A stretch of 50,922 nt of DNA, from contig NZ_JARVHQ010000004.1 in NCBI RefSeq assembly GCF_040459645.1, forward strand, positions 1-50,922. Direction: 5' to 3'. Below the pieces are notes generated by a model. The model was not told the DNA's origin. It was given only the letters and a program-made list of their open reading frames with translations, and searched no databases. Of this stretch, positions 38,047-47,566 are shown piece by piece (the stretch's first letter is position 1; every line of letters begins with the position of its first letter). Source of the stretch: Bacillus cereus group sp. RP43. GTDB lineage: Bacteria; Bacillota; Bacilli; Bacillales; Bacillaceae_G. The position numbers and the translations under genes are program-made.

Positions 38047-39255
38047 ATGCCAAGGAAACTGAAAAACGTTGATGTAAGCTTTGTTTCTATTGTAGATAAA
38101 GCAGCTAATAAAAAGAAATTCTTCTTAACAAAAAGTGAGCAAGAGCCTACATTCGAAAAAGAAGTTAAAATCATCAAAGGTGAAGATGAAGACCAAAAGC
38201 TTGTTTATGGGATTGTATACTCTCCTGGTAGCGCGGAAGATTCAAGTACACATGATGCGCACGGCGACTTCATGACTGCTGAGGATATTGAAAAATCCGC
38301 TCATAACTTCATTGCTAAGTATCGTAACATCGATGCTCAACATGATTTTAACGCAGGAGCAGGTGAAGTTGTAGAAAGCTATGTAGCTCCTGTTGATATG
38401 GACATTAACGGTGAAACGATCACTAAAGGTACATGGGTGTTAGTGACAAAGGCCACCGATGAGATATGGAAAGACATTCAAGACGGCAAGATGACAGGAT
38501 ATTCCCTTGCGGGAGTCGCCGAAACAGAAGTGATTGAGGAAGAAGTAACTAAAACTGAAGAGAAACAAATGAAGTCCTTCTTCCAATTGGTAAAGGGCTT
38601 TTTTGGTGGAGAAAACATTCAAAAAGGCGAGGTTAGAGATAAATTTAACCAGAATAAACATCGTCGTGATGTAAATGCTTCATTCTCTGCTTTAGAAGAT
38701 ACTTTCTATCAATCTCTTTGGAATGCCCCTACTGCTGATACTATCGATTTAGATCGTATTGAAGCAGCTGCACTTGAATTCGTCGAGATTATCAATGAGT
38801 TGAAGGGTACAGAAGCAGTTGTGAAGGCATGGGAGAACAAACCTGTTTTATCCCTTGCTGAAGAAGTAGAAAAGGCAGGTAAGAAAATCAGTGCTCCAAA
38901 CATGGCAGACATTGATTCTGCTATTGAGTCATTAACAAATCTAAAAACACGCGTCACACCATCACTGGAAGGCGCAGGAAGTGAGGAAGATAATATGAAC
39001 CAAGAACAATTAGAAAAAGCGTTAGAAAAGGTTGTAGCACCAATCCAACAAGAAATGGAGACAATCAAGAAACATCTAAACATCGCTCCAGAAAAAACAG
39101 CAGAAGAATTAATGGTAGAAAAGGCTTTGGCTCCTGTTTTAAAAGAGCTTGATGAACTTAAAAAATCCCAAGGTATCAGCAACCAACAAGATACTGATGT
39201 AACTACAAACGTACAAAAATCTGCTGGCGGTTACGCTGGATACTTTGGAAACTAA
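38047..39255 (+). CDS. XkdF-like prohead protease fused to scaffold
   Basis: This 402-residue protein has an N-terminal XkdF/serine-protease-like domain (1-165: VSIVDKAANKKKFF, GIVYSPGSAEDSSTHDAHGD, AQHDFNAGAGEVVESY, MTGYSLAG). A helical, acidic scaffold-like C-terminus follows (about 200-402). An in-frame ATG at residue 317 (38995) with GAGGAAGA upstream could make a separate scaffold of about 86 residues. AAAGGAGGTGAATAA precedes the start. Confidence 0.87.
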   Translation: MPRKLKNVDVSFVSIVDKAANKKKFFLTKSEQEPTFEKEVKIIKGEDEDQKLVYGIVYSPGSAEDSSTHDAHGDFMTAEDIEKSAHNFIAKYRNIDAQHDFNAGAGEVVESYVAPVDMDINGETITKGTWVLVTKATDEIWKDIQDGKMTGYSLAGVAETEVIEEEVTKTEEKQMKSFFQLVKGFFGGENIQKGEVRDKFNQNKHRRDVNASFSALEDTFYQSLWNAPTADTIDLDRIEAAALEFVEIINELKGTEAVVKAWENKPVLSLAEEVEKAGKKISAPNMADIDSAIESLTNLKTRVTPSLEGAGSEEDNMNQEQLEKALEKVVAPIQQEMETIKKHLNIAPEKTAEELMVEKALAPVLKELDELKKSQGISNQQDTDVTTNVQKSAGGYAGYFGN

Positions 39256-39270
39256 GGAGGAAACACATAT

Positions 39271-40188
39271 ATGAATAACGGACAAATTATTGCAGGTGGT
39301 TCTACTGAACTAGTATTAAAAGATGTGAACGTACCATTACCAGCGAGTGCAGCGCAAGCGTTCCTTGTTGATACAATTAATAATGCTTCAACTCTACCGA
39401 AACTAGGGCCTGTTTATACATCAGCTCCAGCAGGAAACTTAGATGCGTTATCAGTAGGGAAACGCAAATTACGTTTAGCTGGAAAGAATGATACACCAAC
39501 AGGAACAGATGCTATTACACCACGCCAAATTCCTTACAATGTGAAAAAGGTGAAGTGGGACGAATGGTTGCAAAATGATGATGTTTATTATGCAATGGCT
39601 TCTCGTGGCCAGAATGTAGAAAGTGTAATCGTAGGGATGATTCAAAGTCAGTTCGGTGTTGATTTACAAGACTTAATCTTCAATGGTGATACAGCTTCAG
39701 CAGATCCATTCTTAAAAATCACTGATGGATTTGTTAAGAAAGCTAAAACATCAACTAATAAAACTGATTTAACTACAAACGATCCTACGATTATGGATTT
39801 CGTTAACCACATTCAAGTGCTACCAGAGAAATATAAAACTCGTTCTGATATTGCTTGGTTCCTTAACCAAAAGGTTCATGACAAACTTGTAGCTTTAATC
39901 TCAGCACGTACTACTGGATTTGGTGATGCAGTACTTGTTGATGGTAAAGTGACACGTCTTGCTGGATATCCTGTTGAAGTCGTAGCAGAAATGCAAAGTG
40001 GTTTCGTAGCACTTACGCCAATGGCTAACTTCACACCTGTATTCACTCGTGACGTTCGTTATAACCGTACTGCTCAAGGCGCAACTGCTGCTGCTAAAGA
40101 TGCAACATACCACATCCTATTTGCTTACTTAGATGCAATCGTTCGTGAAGTTGATGCAGTAGCATGGATGACAGGAACTAAATTATAA
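39271..40188 (+). CDS. Major capsid protein
   Basis: This 305-residue HK97-fold type protein follows the protease/scaffold gene. Recognisable are 'QAFLVDTINNASTLPKLGPV', 'KVKWDEWLQNDDVYYAMASR' and the C-terminal 'AYLDAIVREVDAVAWMTGTK'. AAGGAGG precedes the start. Confidence 0.9.
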   Translation: MNNGQIIAGGSTELVLKDVNVPLPASAAQAFLVDTINNASTLPKLGPVYTSAPAGNLDALSVGKRKLRLAGKNDTPTGTDAITPRQIPYNVKKVKWDEWLQNDDVYYAMASRGQNVESVIVGMIQSQFGVDLQDLIFNGDTASADPFLKITDGFVKKAKTSTNKTDLTTNDPTIMDFVNHIQVLPEKYKTRSDIAWFLNQKVHDKLVALISARTTGFGDAVLVDGKVTRLAGYPVEVVAEMQSGFVALTPMANFTPVFTRDVRYNRTAQGATAAAKDATYHILFAYLDAIVREVDAVAWMTGTKL

Positions 40189-40206
40189 GAATAGGGGGTT
40201 CATAAT

Positions 40207-40380
40207 ATGGCATTAGTACAATTAAAGCATGAAAGGGGCGTTCTTCATATTGGTGGAGGGCGCTTTTTCTATGCGGGAGAACCTCAAGAAGTAACTGCAA
40301 AAGAGCGCGATGAACTTTTAGAAACTTATGGTGATCTAGAAGAATTCAAGCAACCTAAAAATAAGAAAGAAGGAGAATAA
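40207..40380 (+). CDS. Small head-tail region protein
   Basis: This 57-residue product (MALVQLKHERGVLHIGGGRF ...) has beta strands then a charged helix. AGGGGG precedes the start. It lies between the capsid and connector genes, where head-fibre or decoration proteins are found. Confidence 0.7.
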   Translation: MALVQLKHERGVLHIGGGRFFYAGEPQEVTAKERDELLETYGDLEEFKQPKNKKEGE

Positions 40381-40382
40381 GC

Positions 40383-40613
40383 ATGGCTAAAGTTCCAAAG
40401 GATATTGGTCAAGGTGGCTCTTATGTTAGTTCTGATTTAGCAGCTATTCTCTTAGGCGTTGCAGATGACTTCGCTTCCTTAAAAAACCAAGTGGCTGATT
40501 TGCAATCAAAATACAATCAGCACATTAACGATGGTAAACATCGTGTAGCTACTGTTGCGGATGCAGCTGCTCCTAACTCGACTGTGTTATCTACAATTAC
40601 AACAACTAAATAA
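40383..40613 (+). CDS. Small virion-region protein
   Basis: This 76-residue protein has a coiled-coil-like segment (FASLKNQVADLQSKYNQHIN) and an Ala/Thr-rich tail. Two bases after the previous stop. Possibly a structural or decoration protein. Confidence 0.65.
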   Translation: MAKVPKDIGQGGSYVSSDLAAILLGVADDFASLKNQVADLQSKYNQHINDGKHRVATVADAAAPNSTVLSTITTTK

Positions 40614-40626
40614 AGGAGTGATAAGT

Positions 40627-41016
40627 ATGGCACTTATTACTGCTCAAGAATTGCTTGATTACACTGTATTACCAGAAGTTAAAAAACGTCCTGTTCCTCT
40701 ATTGGAGCAGGACATACTTGAAGCAGATACAGAGATTTATAATCTCTCTAACATAGATTTTACTGATAAGACGAAGTATCCTGAAGTCCCGGCAGAGGTA
40801 AAGCTTGCGTGTAAGAAGTTAGCACAGTATTACACTTATACAAACGTCGATACAACTGCGATGAAGGGTATTAAGTCTGAAAGTATTGGTAGTGGAGACT
40901 ATTCTTATACAAAGGATAGTTCTAGTATCACAAAACCTTCTGTGTTGTATTTACTAAAGAAATTCATGGTGAATGCAGGAAAGAAGAAAGTCACATTCAA
41001 AATGAGGGCCATCTAA
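40627..41016 (+). CDS. Head-tail connector (YqbG/DUF3199 type)
   Basis: This 129-residue protein starts at ATG after AAAGGAG. A mostly helical protein with 'LPEVKKRPVPLLEQDILEAD' and 'EVPAEVKLACKKLAQYYTYT' fits the adaptor family under the portal. Confidence 0.85.
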   Translation: MALITAQELLDYTVLPEVKKRPVPLLEQDILEADTEIYNLSNIDFTDKTKYPEVPAEVKLACKKLAQYYTYTNVDTTAMKGIKSESIGSGDYSYTKDSSSITKPSVLYLLKKFMVNAGKKKVTFKMRAI

Positions 41017-41408
41017 TGTCTCTAGAATCCATGTTGGTCCATGAATGTGATATTTACCATTTGCATAAGGAAACAAAGCCCGGTAAGTTTGGGCAACCAG
41101 GAGAAGAGGTTTATTCCTACAAAGATACTCCTGATATAGCAGAACAAAACTGCTACTTTGCAGAGAATGTAGCAGTTGCTAGACCTACTGCAATACAATC
41201 TGCACCAAACCAATTAAACGAACAGCATACACGCGTTTTGTTTATGCCTGGTACAGATATAAAACACAATGACAAGGTAATCAAGAAGAATACCAATGTC
41301 GTTTACTATATACGCAATCCTTTTCCAGTAGTACATCCACTTACTGGTGAGGTTACACATATAAAGGCCACCGCAGAAAGGAAGAGTGAGCCATGGCTAG
41401 CCAAATAA
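41016..41408 (+). CDS. Head closure protein (YqbH/DUF3599 type)
   Basis: This 130-residue protein is coupled to the upstream stop (TAATG). Beta-rich with 'HECDIYHLHKETKPGKFGQP' and 'TRVLFMPGTDIKHNDKV', typical of the stopper that retains DNA. Confidence 0.82.
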   Translation: MSLESMLVHECDIYHLHKETKPGKFGQPGEEVYSYKDTPDIAEQNCYFAENVAVARPTAIQSAPNQLNEQHTRVLFMPGTDIKHNDKVIKKNTNVVYYIRNPFPVVHPLTGEVTHIKATAERKSEPWLAK

Positions 41409-41878
41409 CGACTAGGGGATTCCGTGAGTTCAGCGCTAAGTTGAATCGTATGGCAAATGGGTTAGATCAGAACGTTGCCTTATGGCTTGAAGCTAGCGGA
41501 TTTCAGTTTCTAGAAGAGGTTCAAAATCAAATTATTTCGTTAGGCGTTGTCGATACTCGGCTCCTTTTGAATTCATTCACAAAGGGAGATGGAGAAAACG
41601 TTTGGCGCTCTTCTGATGGTGGGTTAACGCTTGATGTGGGAACTTCAGTTTCTTACGCTAAGGTTGTTAACGACGGCCACCAACAAATAAGACGATTCGT
41701 CCCAGGAAGATGGGAAGGTCATAGTTTCGAATATGATCCGCATGCACCTACTGGAATGATGCTGACTGCTAAATTCATAGAAGGTCGTCCTTATTGGGAT
41801 AATGCTATTGCTATCTATGAGCGCATGTTCCAAACTGCATTCGACCGCCAGTTCCAACAATGGGTACATGGAGGTTAG
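41393..41878 (+). CDS. HK97 gp10-like neck/tail protein
   Basis: In this 161-residue protein 'FREFSAKLNRMANGLDQNVA', 'VVDTRLLLNSFTKGDGENVW' and 'VSYAKVVNDGHQQIRRFVPG' match the HK97 gp10 family, which completes the neck before tail attachment. Confidence 0.87.
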   Translation: MASQITTRGFREFSAKLNRMANGLDQNVALWLEASGFQFLEEVQNQIISLGVVDTRLLLNSFTKGDGENVWRSSDGGLTLDVGTSVSYAKVVNDGHQQIRRFVPGRWEGHSFEYDPHAPTGMMLTAKFIEGRPYWDNAIAIYERMFQTAFDRQFQQWVHGG

Positions 41879-41881
41879 AGT

Positions 41882-42283
41882 ATGTACGCACAGATACACG
41901 GTTCTATGAAGGCTTTTGTCTTCGATAACTTGCCACCAGGTACATTTGCTTATCATGAGCAGGTCCCAGAAGAAATACGGATACCGTCAGTGTACTTTCC
42001 GCACTTATCAACGAATGATTTGAAAAATACAAAAGACCATTTCACCTTACTGTACACAATGACAGTGAGGTTTTTTAATGCAACGACAGAGGAATCTATA
42101 AGTCTATCTGATGAGATTGCAAACTTAATTAGACGCAGCGGTTACACAGTGAATCTTCGTAATGAAGATGGAAGTGAATCGACTGATACCGTCTATTTTA
42201 GAAGAGTGACTACCGCCCCAGTTGAGGTTGGTTCTGCTCAATTAACAATGATTTTTGAATACCAACAGACTTATATAAATTAA
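41882..42283 (+). CDS. Tail terminator-like protein
   Basis: This 133-residue protein starts 3 bases after the gp10-like gene. 'VPEEIRIPSVYFPHLSTNDL' and 'DTVYFRRVTTAPVEVGSAQL' and its position suggest the ring that ends the tail tube. Confidence 0.75.
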   Translation: MYAQIHGSMKAFVFDNLPPGTFAYHEQVPEEIRIPSVYFPHLSTNDLKNTKDHFTLLYTMTVRFFNATTEESISLSDEIANLIRRSGYTVNLRNEDGSESTDTVYFRRVTTAPVEVGSAQLTMIFEYQQTYIN

Positions 42284-42296
42284 GGAGTGTGAATAT

Positions 42297-42773
42297 ATGG
42301 CTGAAGTTACAGAAACACCTACAGTAAAAAATAAAATGTATCGCGGTGATGAGTATATTATCGCTGCAATGATAACAGACCCAGCAGATCCATTAAAGAA
42401 AAAGCTAGTTCGTCCATTTGACCAAAACGAAGATTCTCACAGTATTGAAGCAGATGAAATTGAAGCGGAATCAAAAGATAGAACCATTAACGACTACGGT
42501 AAAGTATCTGAAACTCGTTCATTCTCTTGTACATTATCAGAGGGTGATGCATTCTACCCAGCTGCAAAAGCTGCTATTCGAAACAAAGAGTACATTGAGA
42601 TTTATGAGATTAATAAGCGTACTAAAGAAGCAGAAATCGGAAATTACATGATGACTTCTTTTGAGAGATCATCTTCTACTGGTGAATTCGTTTCTTATTC
42701 AGTAGAGACAAAACTTTCTGGCACAACACGTACAGAAACATTAACTGAAATTCCTAAAGGTGCAGGAGAATAA
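42297..42773 (+). CDS. Major tail tube protein
   Basis: In this 158-residue protein 'DRTINDYGKVSETRSFSCTL' and 'NYMMTSFERSSSTGEFVSYS' fit the TP901-1-type tail tube family. A terminator after it is usual, limiting chaperone expression relative to tube protein. Confidence 0.87.
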   Translation: MAEVTETPTVKNKMYRGDEYIIAAMITDPADPLKKKLVRPFDQNEDSHSIEADEIEAESKDRTINDYGKVSETRSFSCTLSEGDAFYPAAKAAIRNKEYIEIYEINKRTKEAEIGNYMMTSFERSSSTGEFVSYSVETKLSGTTRTETLTEIPKGAGE

Positions 42774-42799
42774 AGGGCGGTTTTTACCGCTCTTTTTAA
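42774..42799 (+). terminator. Terminator after the tail tube gene
   Basis: AGGGCGGT-TTTT-ACCGCTCT followed by Ts; probably partial. Confidence 0.75.
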
Positions 42800-42838
42800 A
42801 TTTGAAAATAACATCCAATTAAAAGGAGATTGATATAT

Positions 42839-43261
42839 ATGCGTTTTGAAATTAAAGGAAAAGAACACGAATTAAAACTTACTTACAAAACAATTGCCGA
42901 GCTAAATAAGAAGTATAAAGGCGGAGCGCAAGAAGTTATTGGATCTTGTTTGCAAGGTGATTTAGAGATGTTTGAAGATGCTATTTACTTTGGCTTAATG
43001 CATACAGGCGAAGGAATCACTAGAGAGCAAGTTGTTGCTGAAATCGTAAAACAATTCGAAGCAGAGAAAATTTCACAAGAGTTCATTGATGAAGTTCTTA
43101 ACGAAGTAGTAGCAGATAATTTTTTCTACAAAGCGACAACGAAGAAGTTAAAAGCACGAATGAAGAAACAATTAGTAGCGAAGAATCCAGAACTGAAAGA
43201 GATGGCGGACGAGATGTACGGGACAGACGAAGAGCAACCGATTTTACTAGAGAAGAACTAG
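42839..43261 (+). CDS. Tail assembly chaperone G
   Basis: This 140-residue protein starts at the ATG after AAAAGGAG. 'LKLTYKTIAELNKKYKGGAQ' and a helical core fit gpG proteins that escort the tape measure. A TTTTTTC heptamer (43120-43126), in the right phase for -1 slippage, lies exactly where the -1 frame opens, so a fused G-T product is possible. Confidence 0.83.
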   Translation: MRFEIKGKEHELKLTYKTIAELNKKYKGGAQEVIGSCLQGDLEMFEDAIYFGLMHTGEGITREQVVAEIVKQFEAEKISQEFIDEVLNEVVADNFFYKATTKKLKARMKKQLVAKNPELKEMADEMYGTDEEQPILLEKN

Positions 43262-43575
43262 ATAAGGTACAGCAAGATGGATTCAGATACTTAGGTTTAT
43301 TACCAAGTGAAGTAATGAACCTTTCTCCACGTGAATTTCAAAACATGATGACGGGGAGAAATGAACAATACCTGGATGAATTGCAAACCTATAGCATATT
43401 TGCTCTTATGATGCGATCTGTTTATCACAGTAACCCAAAGAAAACGATGAAACCTAAGGATTTATTCGACAGAACGAAAATGGTTACTGATGAAAAAAAG
43501 AAAAAATCTATAGAGGACCTTGCGAAGAAAGCGGAAGAAAACATGCAATTCTTACAAAATCTCAACTTCGGTTGA
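43120..43575 (+). CDS. Tail assembly chaperone T part (by -1 frameshift or own ATG 43315)
   Basis: The -1 frame is open from 43120 to the stop at 43575. It encodes 'DFTREELDKVQQDGFRYLGL' before the ATG at 43315, and 'NLSPREFQNMMTGRNEQYLD' after it, both typical of gpT. The ATG at 43315 has no clear ribosome site. The conserved-looking residues before it support translation by frameshift from gpG. Confidence 0.65.
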   Translation, partial: FFLQSDNEEVKSTNEETISSEESRTERDGGRDVRDRRRATDFTREELDKVQQDGFRYLGLLPSEVMNLSPREFQNMMTGRNEQYLDELQTYSIFALMMRSVYHSNPKKTMKPKDLFDRTKMVTDEKKKKSIEDLAKKAEENMQFLQNLNFG

Positions 43576-43594
43576 TTGAAAGGTAGGTGAGATT

Positions 43595-46500
43595 TTGGCA
43601 ACACAAGAAGAATTAGTAGTTCAATTTAGAGCTGAAACAGATCAGATGCGAAGAGAAATGGCTGCTATGCAAAGTCAGTTGAACGATTTTGTTAGAACAA
43701 CAAACCGTACATCTCGTGAGTATCGAAGAAGTATCGAAAATATGGGTGACGCGAATAGTGAATACAGTCAACGGTTAAGGCAATTAAAAGCTGAGCAACG
43801 GGAAGCTATGAGACCTCATATTGAAGAATTAAAACGGACGAAATTAGCATATCTAGATGCTGCCATGGGAATGGCTACGTATTCCGGCAGTGCTCAGGAT
43901 TTAATTTCTCAGATCAATGCAATCGGGGCCGCTGAAAAAGCTGCTAATGATGCGATGATGGCTAACGATGTGGCAGCGCAAGCGTCTTTACTCCAAACTA
44001 TCGGTATGATGAACAACATGTCTACTACTTCGAGCAAACTACAAGCTAACTTACAACGTATGGGAAATCCATTGTATAACTTCTCGCGCGGTGCATTAAT
44101 GGCCACTAACGCAATGGAGCGATTAGCGAATAGAAGTAGCGCTGCTCAATTAGCATTAGAATTTCTTGGTCCTAATGCTAATATGAAGCAGTTAAACGAT
44201 CAGATTCGAATTATAAATCAGTCTGTAATGGGTATGGGACAGGCTTTTTTAATCGTGGGAGCAAGTGCGGTGTTATTCTACGGAAAATTGCACAGTGCGA
44301 ACATGGAAATGAATCCTAAATATGCAGAAGCGTACAAAAATATGATGGAGTCGTTAACAGAAGCTCTACAGCCAATGCGTGATGCTTTTGCATCCTTAAT
44401 GATTCCGATATTCAACTTCGTTAATGCGATGGCTAAAATGGTTATAGAATTTAACAAAGCACATCCAGCTTTAGCGAAATTCATTCAAGGGACAATGATG
44501 CTTGTTCCAGCCTTAACTCTCCTATTGCTGCCATTAGGTGCAGGAATGGGATTATTAATGGGTTACAGAGCTGCCTTTGCTGCGTTATGGGTGGTTATTA
44601 AACCTGTCGTTATGGTCTTAGCTATGGCTACCCCAGTTGCTTGGGCTGTTGCAGCTGCTCTAGCAGGTATGGCTGTAGGGTTTTCATACGCTTATAAAAA
44701 TATAGAACCATTTAGGAACGCTATTAATAACACGTTAAATACAATAAAAGCTTTTTGGCAAATAATTAGTGATAATGCGGATGCTGGCAATAAATTATTG
44801 AAATCTCTTGGTTTCAGTAACGAAACAATACAAGCGATTAATGATTTTGTTAACAAAATCAAAGAAGCACTAAACACAATGAAAAACGCTATTGTACAGG
44901 CATTTCATGGGGACTTTTCTGGATTAACTGAAGTATTCAAAATGATATTCCCGTCAATATTAGCTATTTTGATTGGTGGAATACCAGGTTTAGTTATTGG
45001 GATTGGTACTATGTTCGCTAGAATGACAGAAGCGACTGGTGTTGGTGGCGCTCAAATGGTTAGTAAGTTTGGAGAAATTCTAAACAACCTAGTTTTAGGA
45101 TTAACCAACTTTGTAACAAATCAATTACCAGTTTTTCTAGAACAAGGAATTAAAATAATCACTGGAATAGTGCAAGGGATCACACAAGCGCTACCTCAGA
45201 TTGTAGCTGCTGTTTTACAAATTGTCACAACGTTTATAACTGGCCTTACTACGCTTTTGCCACAGATTATAACAATTGGTATTTCCTTAATACAAACACT
45301 TGTTACTGCAATCGTAACAGCTTTACCAGTGATTATTGAAGCAGCAGTGCAAATTATAAATGCACTTGTTCAAGGGATTACACAAATGTTGCCAATGATT
45401 ATACAGTCAGCAATACAAGTTATAACAATGTTCATTCAAACAATAATCCCTATGATTCCTATGTTGATAGATGCAGGTATTCAGATTTTAATGGCTTTAG
45501 TGAATGGTATTATTCAAATTTTACCTCAGTTAATTGATGCTGCCATTCAAATAATGACGACATTACTTAATGCAATAGTTGAAAATTTACCATTAATCAT
45601 TGATGCAGGAATACAAGTTTTAAATTCGTTAATTGAAGGAATTATGCAAGTATTACCTCAAATTATAGATGCTGTGATGCAGATTATCACTAAATTCACT
45701 GAGGTTGTTATTCAAAATTTACCGCAAATTATTGAATCAGGAATGCAAATTTTAATAAAACTGGTAGACGGGATTATTCAAATGCTCCCTCAGATTGTAG
45801 ATGCGGTTATTAAAATAATTACGAAGTTCACTGAGGTTATAGTGCAAAATCTACCGCAAATCATTGATGCGGGAGTCCAAATTTTGACTAAATTAATTGA
45901 TGGTATTATTCAGGTCCTACCGCAATTAGTTGAGGCAGGAATTAGATTAATGGTTGAGCTAATTAAAGCGATTATTGACCATTTACCACAAATACTCGAA
46001 GCTGGTGTAGAACTAATAGGCGCTCTAATTGATGGCATTTTGAGTTTACTTGGTGAAGTCTTTAGTTCTGGGGTTGAAATAGGTGGTCAACTTTTAGAGT
46101 CTTTAGGTGATGTGGATCTCTTTGAAATAGGGATCAATATTGTTCAAGGATTAATTAACGGTATTGGTTCAATGGTTGGTGAAGCTGTATCGGCAGCAAA
46201 GGAACTTGGCGGCAGTATAGTGGATGGTGTGAAAGGATTTCTGGATATACATTCTCCATCTCGAGTTATGAGAGATTTGGGAATATACACAGGGCAAGGA
46301 TTGGTTAAAGGTATTGGTTCTATGGAAAATCCTGTTTATCAGGCGGCTAAAACCATGGCTACAACTGTAAAAGATGCATTCGATTCATTATCAGAAGGAA
46401 TATCACTTGGTGATGTTTCAATGGGTTCTGTATCAGGTCCTGCAATCCCGATGGTTTCCGCAGGTTATAAAACACCTTCTAGTATTTCAAATGTATCTTC

Positions 46501-46714
46501 TACTTCAGGATTTGGTGGGCAAACTTTAAACAACTCAACAAACGAGTCTAAAGCTCCAAATAACGTTCAAAATGCCACTCCTGCTGTCATTGAGAATGTA
46601 ATAGTAATTGATAGCACTGAGGTAGCTAGAGCTATCGGAGATAAGATTGACGTAGATCAAGGTAAGCGAATTGTAAATCAATCATTCGTTATGGGACAAA
46701 AGGGAGGATGGTGA
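43595..46714 (+). CDS. Tail tape measure protein
   Basis: This 1039-residue protein has a TTG start after AGGTAGGTGAG. An N-terminal coiled coil (1-110), membrane-like hydrophobic stretches (about 300-370), and a long run of related hydrophobic segments (about 500-820) with 'LPQII' and 'GIIQ' words follow. The C-terminus has the common 'FLDIHSPSRVMRDLG' motif. Its length sets the tail length. Longest gene in the genome. Confidence 0.93.
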   Translation: MATQEELVVQFRAETDQMRREMAAMQSQLNDFVRTTNRTSREYRRSIENMGDANSEYSQRLRQLKAEQREAMRPHIEELKRTKLAYLDAAMGMATYSGSAQDLISQINAIGAAEKAANDAMMANDVAAQASLLQTIGMMNNMSTTSSKLQANLQRMGNPLYNFSRGALMATNAMERLANRSSAAQLALEFLGPNANMKQLNDQIRIINQSVMGMGQAFLIVGASAVLFYGKLHSANMEMNPKYAEAYKNMMESLTEALQPMRDAFASLMIPIFNFVNAMAKMVIEFNKAHPALAKFIQGTMMLVPALTLLLLPLGAGMGLLMGYRAAFAALWVVIKPVVMVLAMATPVAWAVAAALAGMAVGFSYAYKNIEPFRNAINNTLNTIKAFWQIISDNADAGNKLLKSLGFSNETIQAINDFVNKIKEALNTMKNAIVQAFHGDFSGLTEVFKMIFPSILAILIGGIPGLVIGIGTMFARMTEATGVGGAQMVSKFGEILNNLVLGLTNFVTNQLPVFLEQGIKIITGIVQGITQALPQIVAAVLQIVTTFITGLTTLLPQIITIGISLIQTLVTAIVTALPVIIEAAVQIINALVQGITQMLPMIIQSAIQVITMFIQTIIPMIPMLIDAGIQILMALVNGIIQILPQLIDAAIQIMTTLLNAIVENLPLIIDAGIQVLNSLIEGIMQVLPQIIDAVMQIITKFTEVVIQNLPQIIESGMQILIKLVDGIIQMLPQIVDAVIKIITKFTEVIVQNLPQIIDAGVQILTKLIDGIIQVLPQLVEAGIRLMVELIKAIIDHLPQILEAGVELIGALIDGILSLLGEVFSSGVEIGGQLLESLGDVDLFEIGINIVQGLINGIGSMVGEAVSAAKELGGSIVDGVKGFLDIHSPSRVMRDLGIYTGQGLVKGIGSMENPVYQAAKTMATTVKDAFDSLSEGISLGDVSMGSVSGPAIPMVSAGYKTPSSISNVSSTSGFGGQTLNNSTNESKAPNNVQNATPAVIENVIVIDSTEVARAIGDKIDVDQGKRIVNQSFVMGQKGGW

Positions 46715-46718
46715 TGAC

Positions 46719-47558
46719 ATGGCTGAAGTAATCACATTAGGAACAACAGTGCAAACATTAAGTGGGAAAAAGTATGTATTAGAAGAACTAGGCATCATGA
46801 CAAGAGACTTTAATCCTCAGTCACCATCGCCTGTTCATAACTTTGAAACTATGGAGAATAGAAACGGAACTATCGATAGAGGAACATTTTATGGTCAACG
46901 TACTATAAAGTGTTCTTTTTATTTTAAAGCAGTTGATATGTGGGATTATGCACTGCTTCGAGATGAAGTATTTCGCCTATTTGATAGTAGGCAGCCGTTT
47001 TATATCATAGACCAACGTAATCCGGGGAAGAGGTGGCTTGTAAAGTGCAACTCCTCCTACAACATCGAGCAGAATTGGAAATATGGGTTCTTTGAAATTG
47101 ATTTCGTTACAGTAAAGCTACCATTTGCAGAATCAATTGGAACTACTTTAGATCCAATGACATTTGATTCGAATTTATGGCAGATTGGACAAGGATTGAT
47201 TGCGGAAGACATAATGTACACGCATAATACTACTTCGTTCCGAATTTATAACGCTGGTGATGTCACGGTAGACCCAAAGGAAATGCTGGTAAAAATCACC
47301 TATAAAGGTATGTCTAATAATTTATCTATAAAAAACGTTACTACAGGTGACCTTTGGAACTACACAGGTATTACTACAACGGGGCTCGATGTAATTACTC
47401 TAGATGGTGTCAGAGCATATCGAAATGTAGTAGGTAGTATTTTCGGAAAAACAAATTGGAGATTGATTACATTAAAACCAGGATGGAATGACTTTGTATT
47501 AACTGGTGCGACAGGCGATTTTGAAATCAAATTTGACTTTAGATTTTATTATTTGTAG
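46719..47558 (+). CDS. Distal tail protein (Dit)
   Basis: This 279-residue protein has an N-terminal Sipho_tail domain (NFETMENRNGTIDRGTFYGQ, 'CSFYFKAVDMWDYALLRDEV', 'KRWLVKCNSSYNIEQNWKYG') and a C-terminal beta sandwich. It forms the hub between tail tube and baseplate. Confidence 0.87.
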   Translation: MAEVITLGTTVQTLSGKKYVLEELGIMTRDFNPQSPSPVHNFETMENRNGTIDRGTFYGQRTIKCSFYFKAVDMWDYALLRDEVFRLFDSRQPFYIIDQRNPGKRWLVKCNSSYNIEQNWKYGFFEIDFVTVKLPFAESIGTTLDPMTFDSNLWQIGQGLIAEDIMYTHNTTSFRIYNAGDVTVDPKEMLVKITYKGMSNNLSIKNVTTGDLWNYTGITTTGLDVITLDGVRAYRNVVGSIFGKTNWRLITLKPGWNDFVLTGATGDFEIKFDFRFYYL

Positions 47559-47566
47559 GTGAATTC

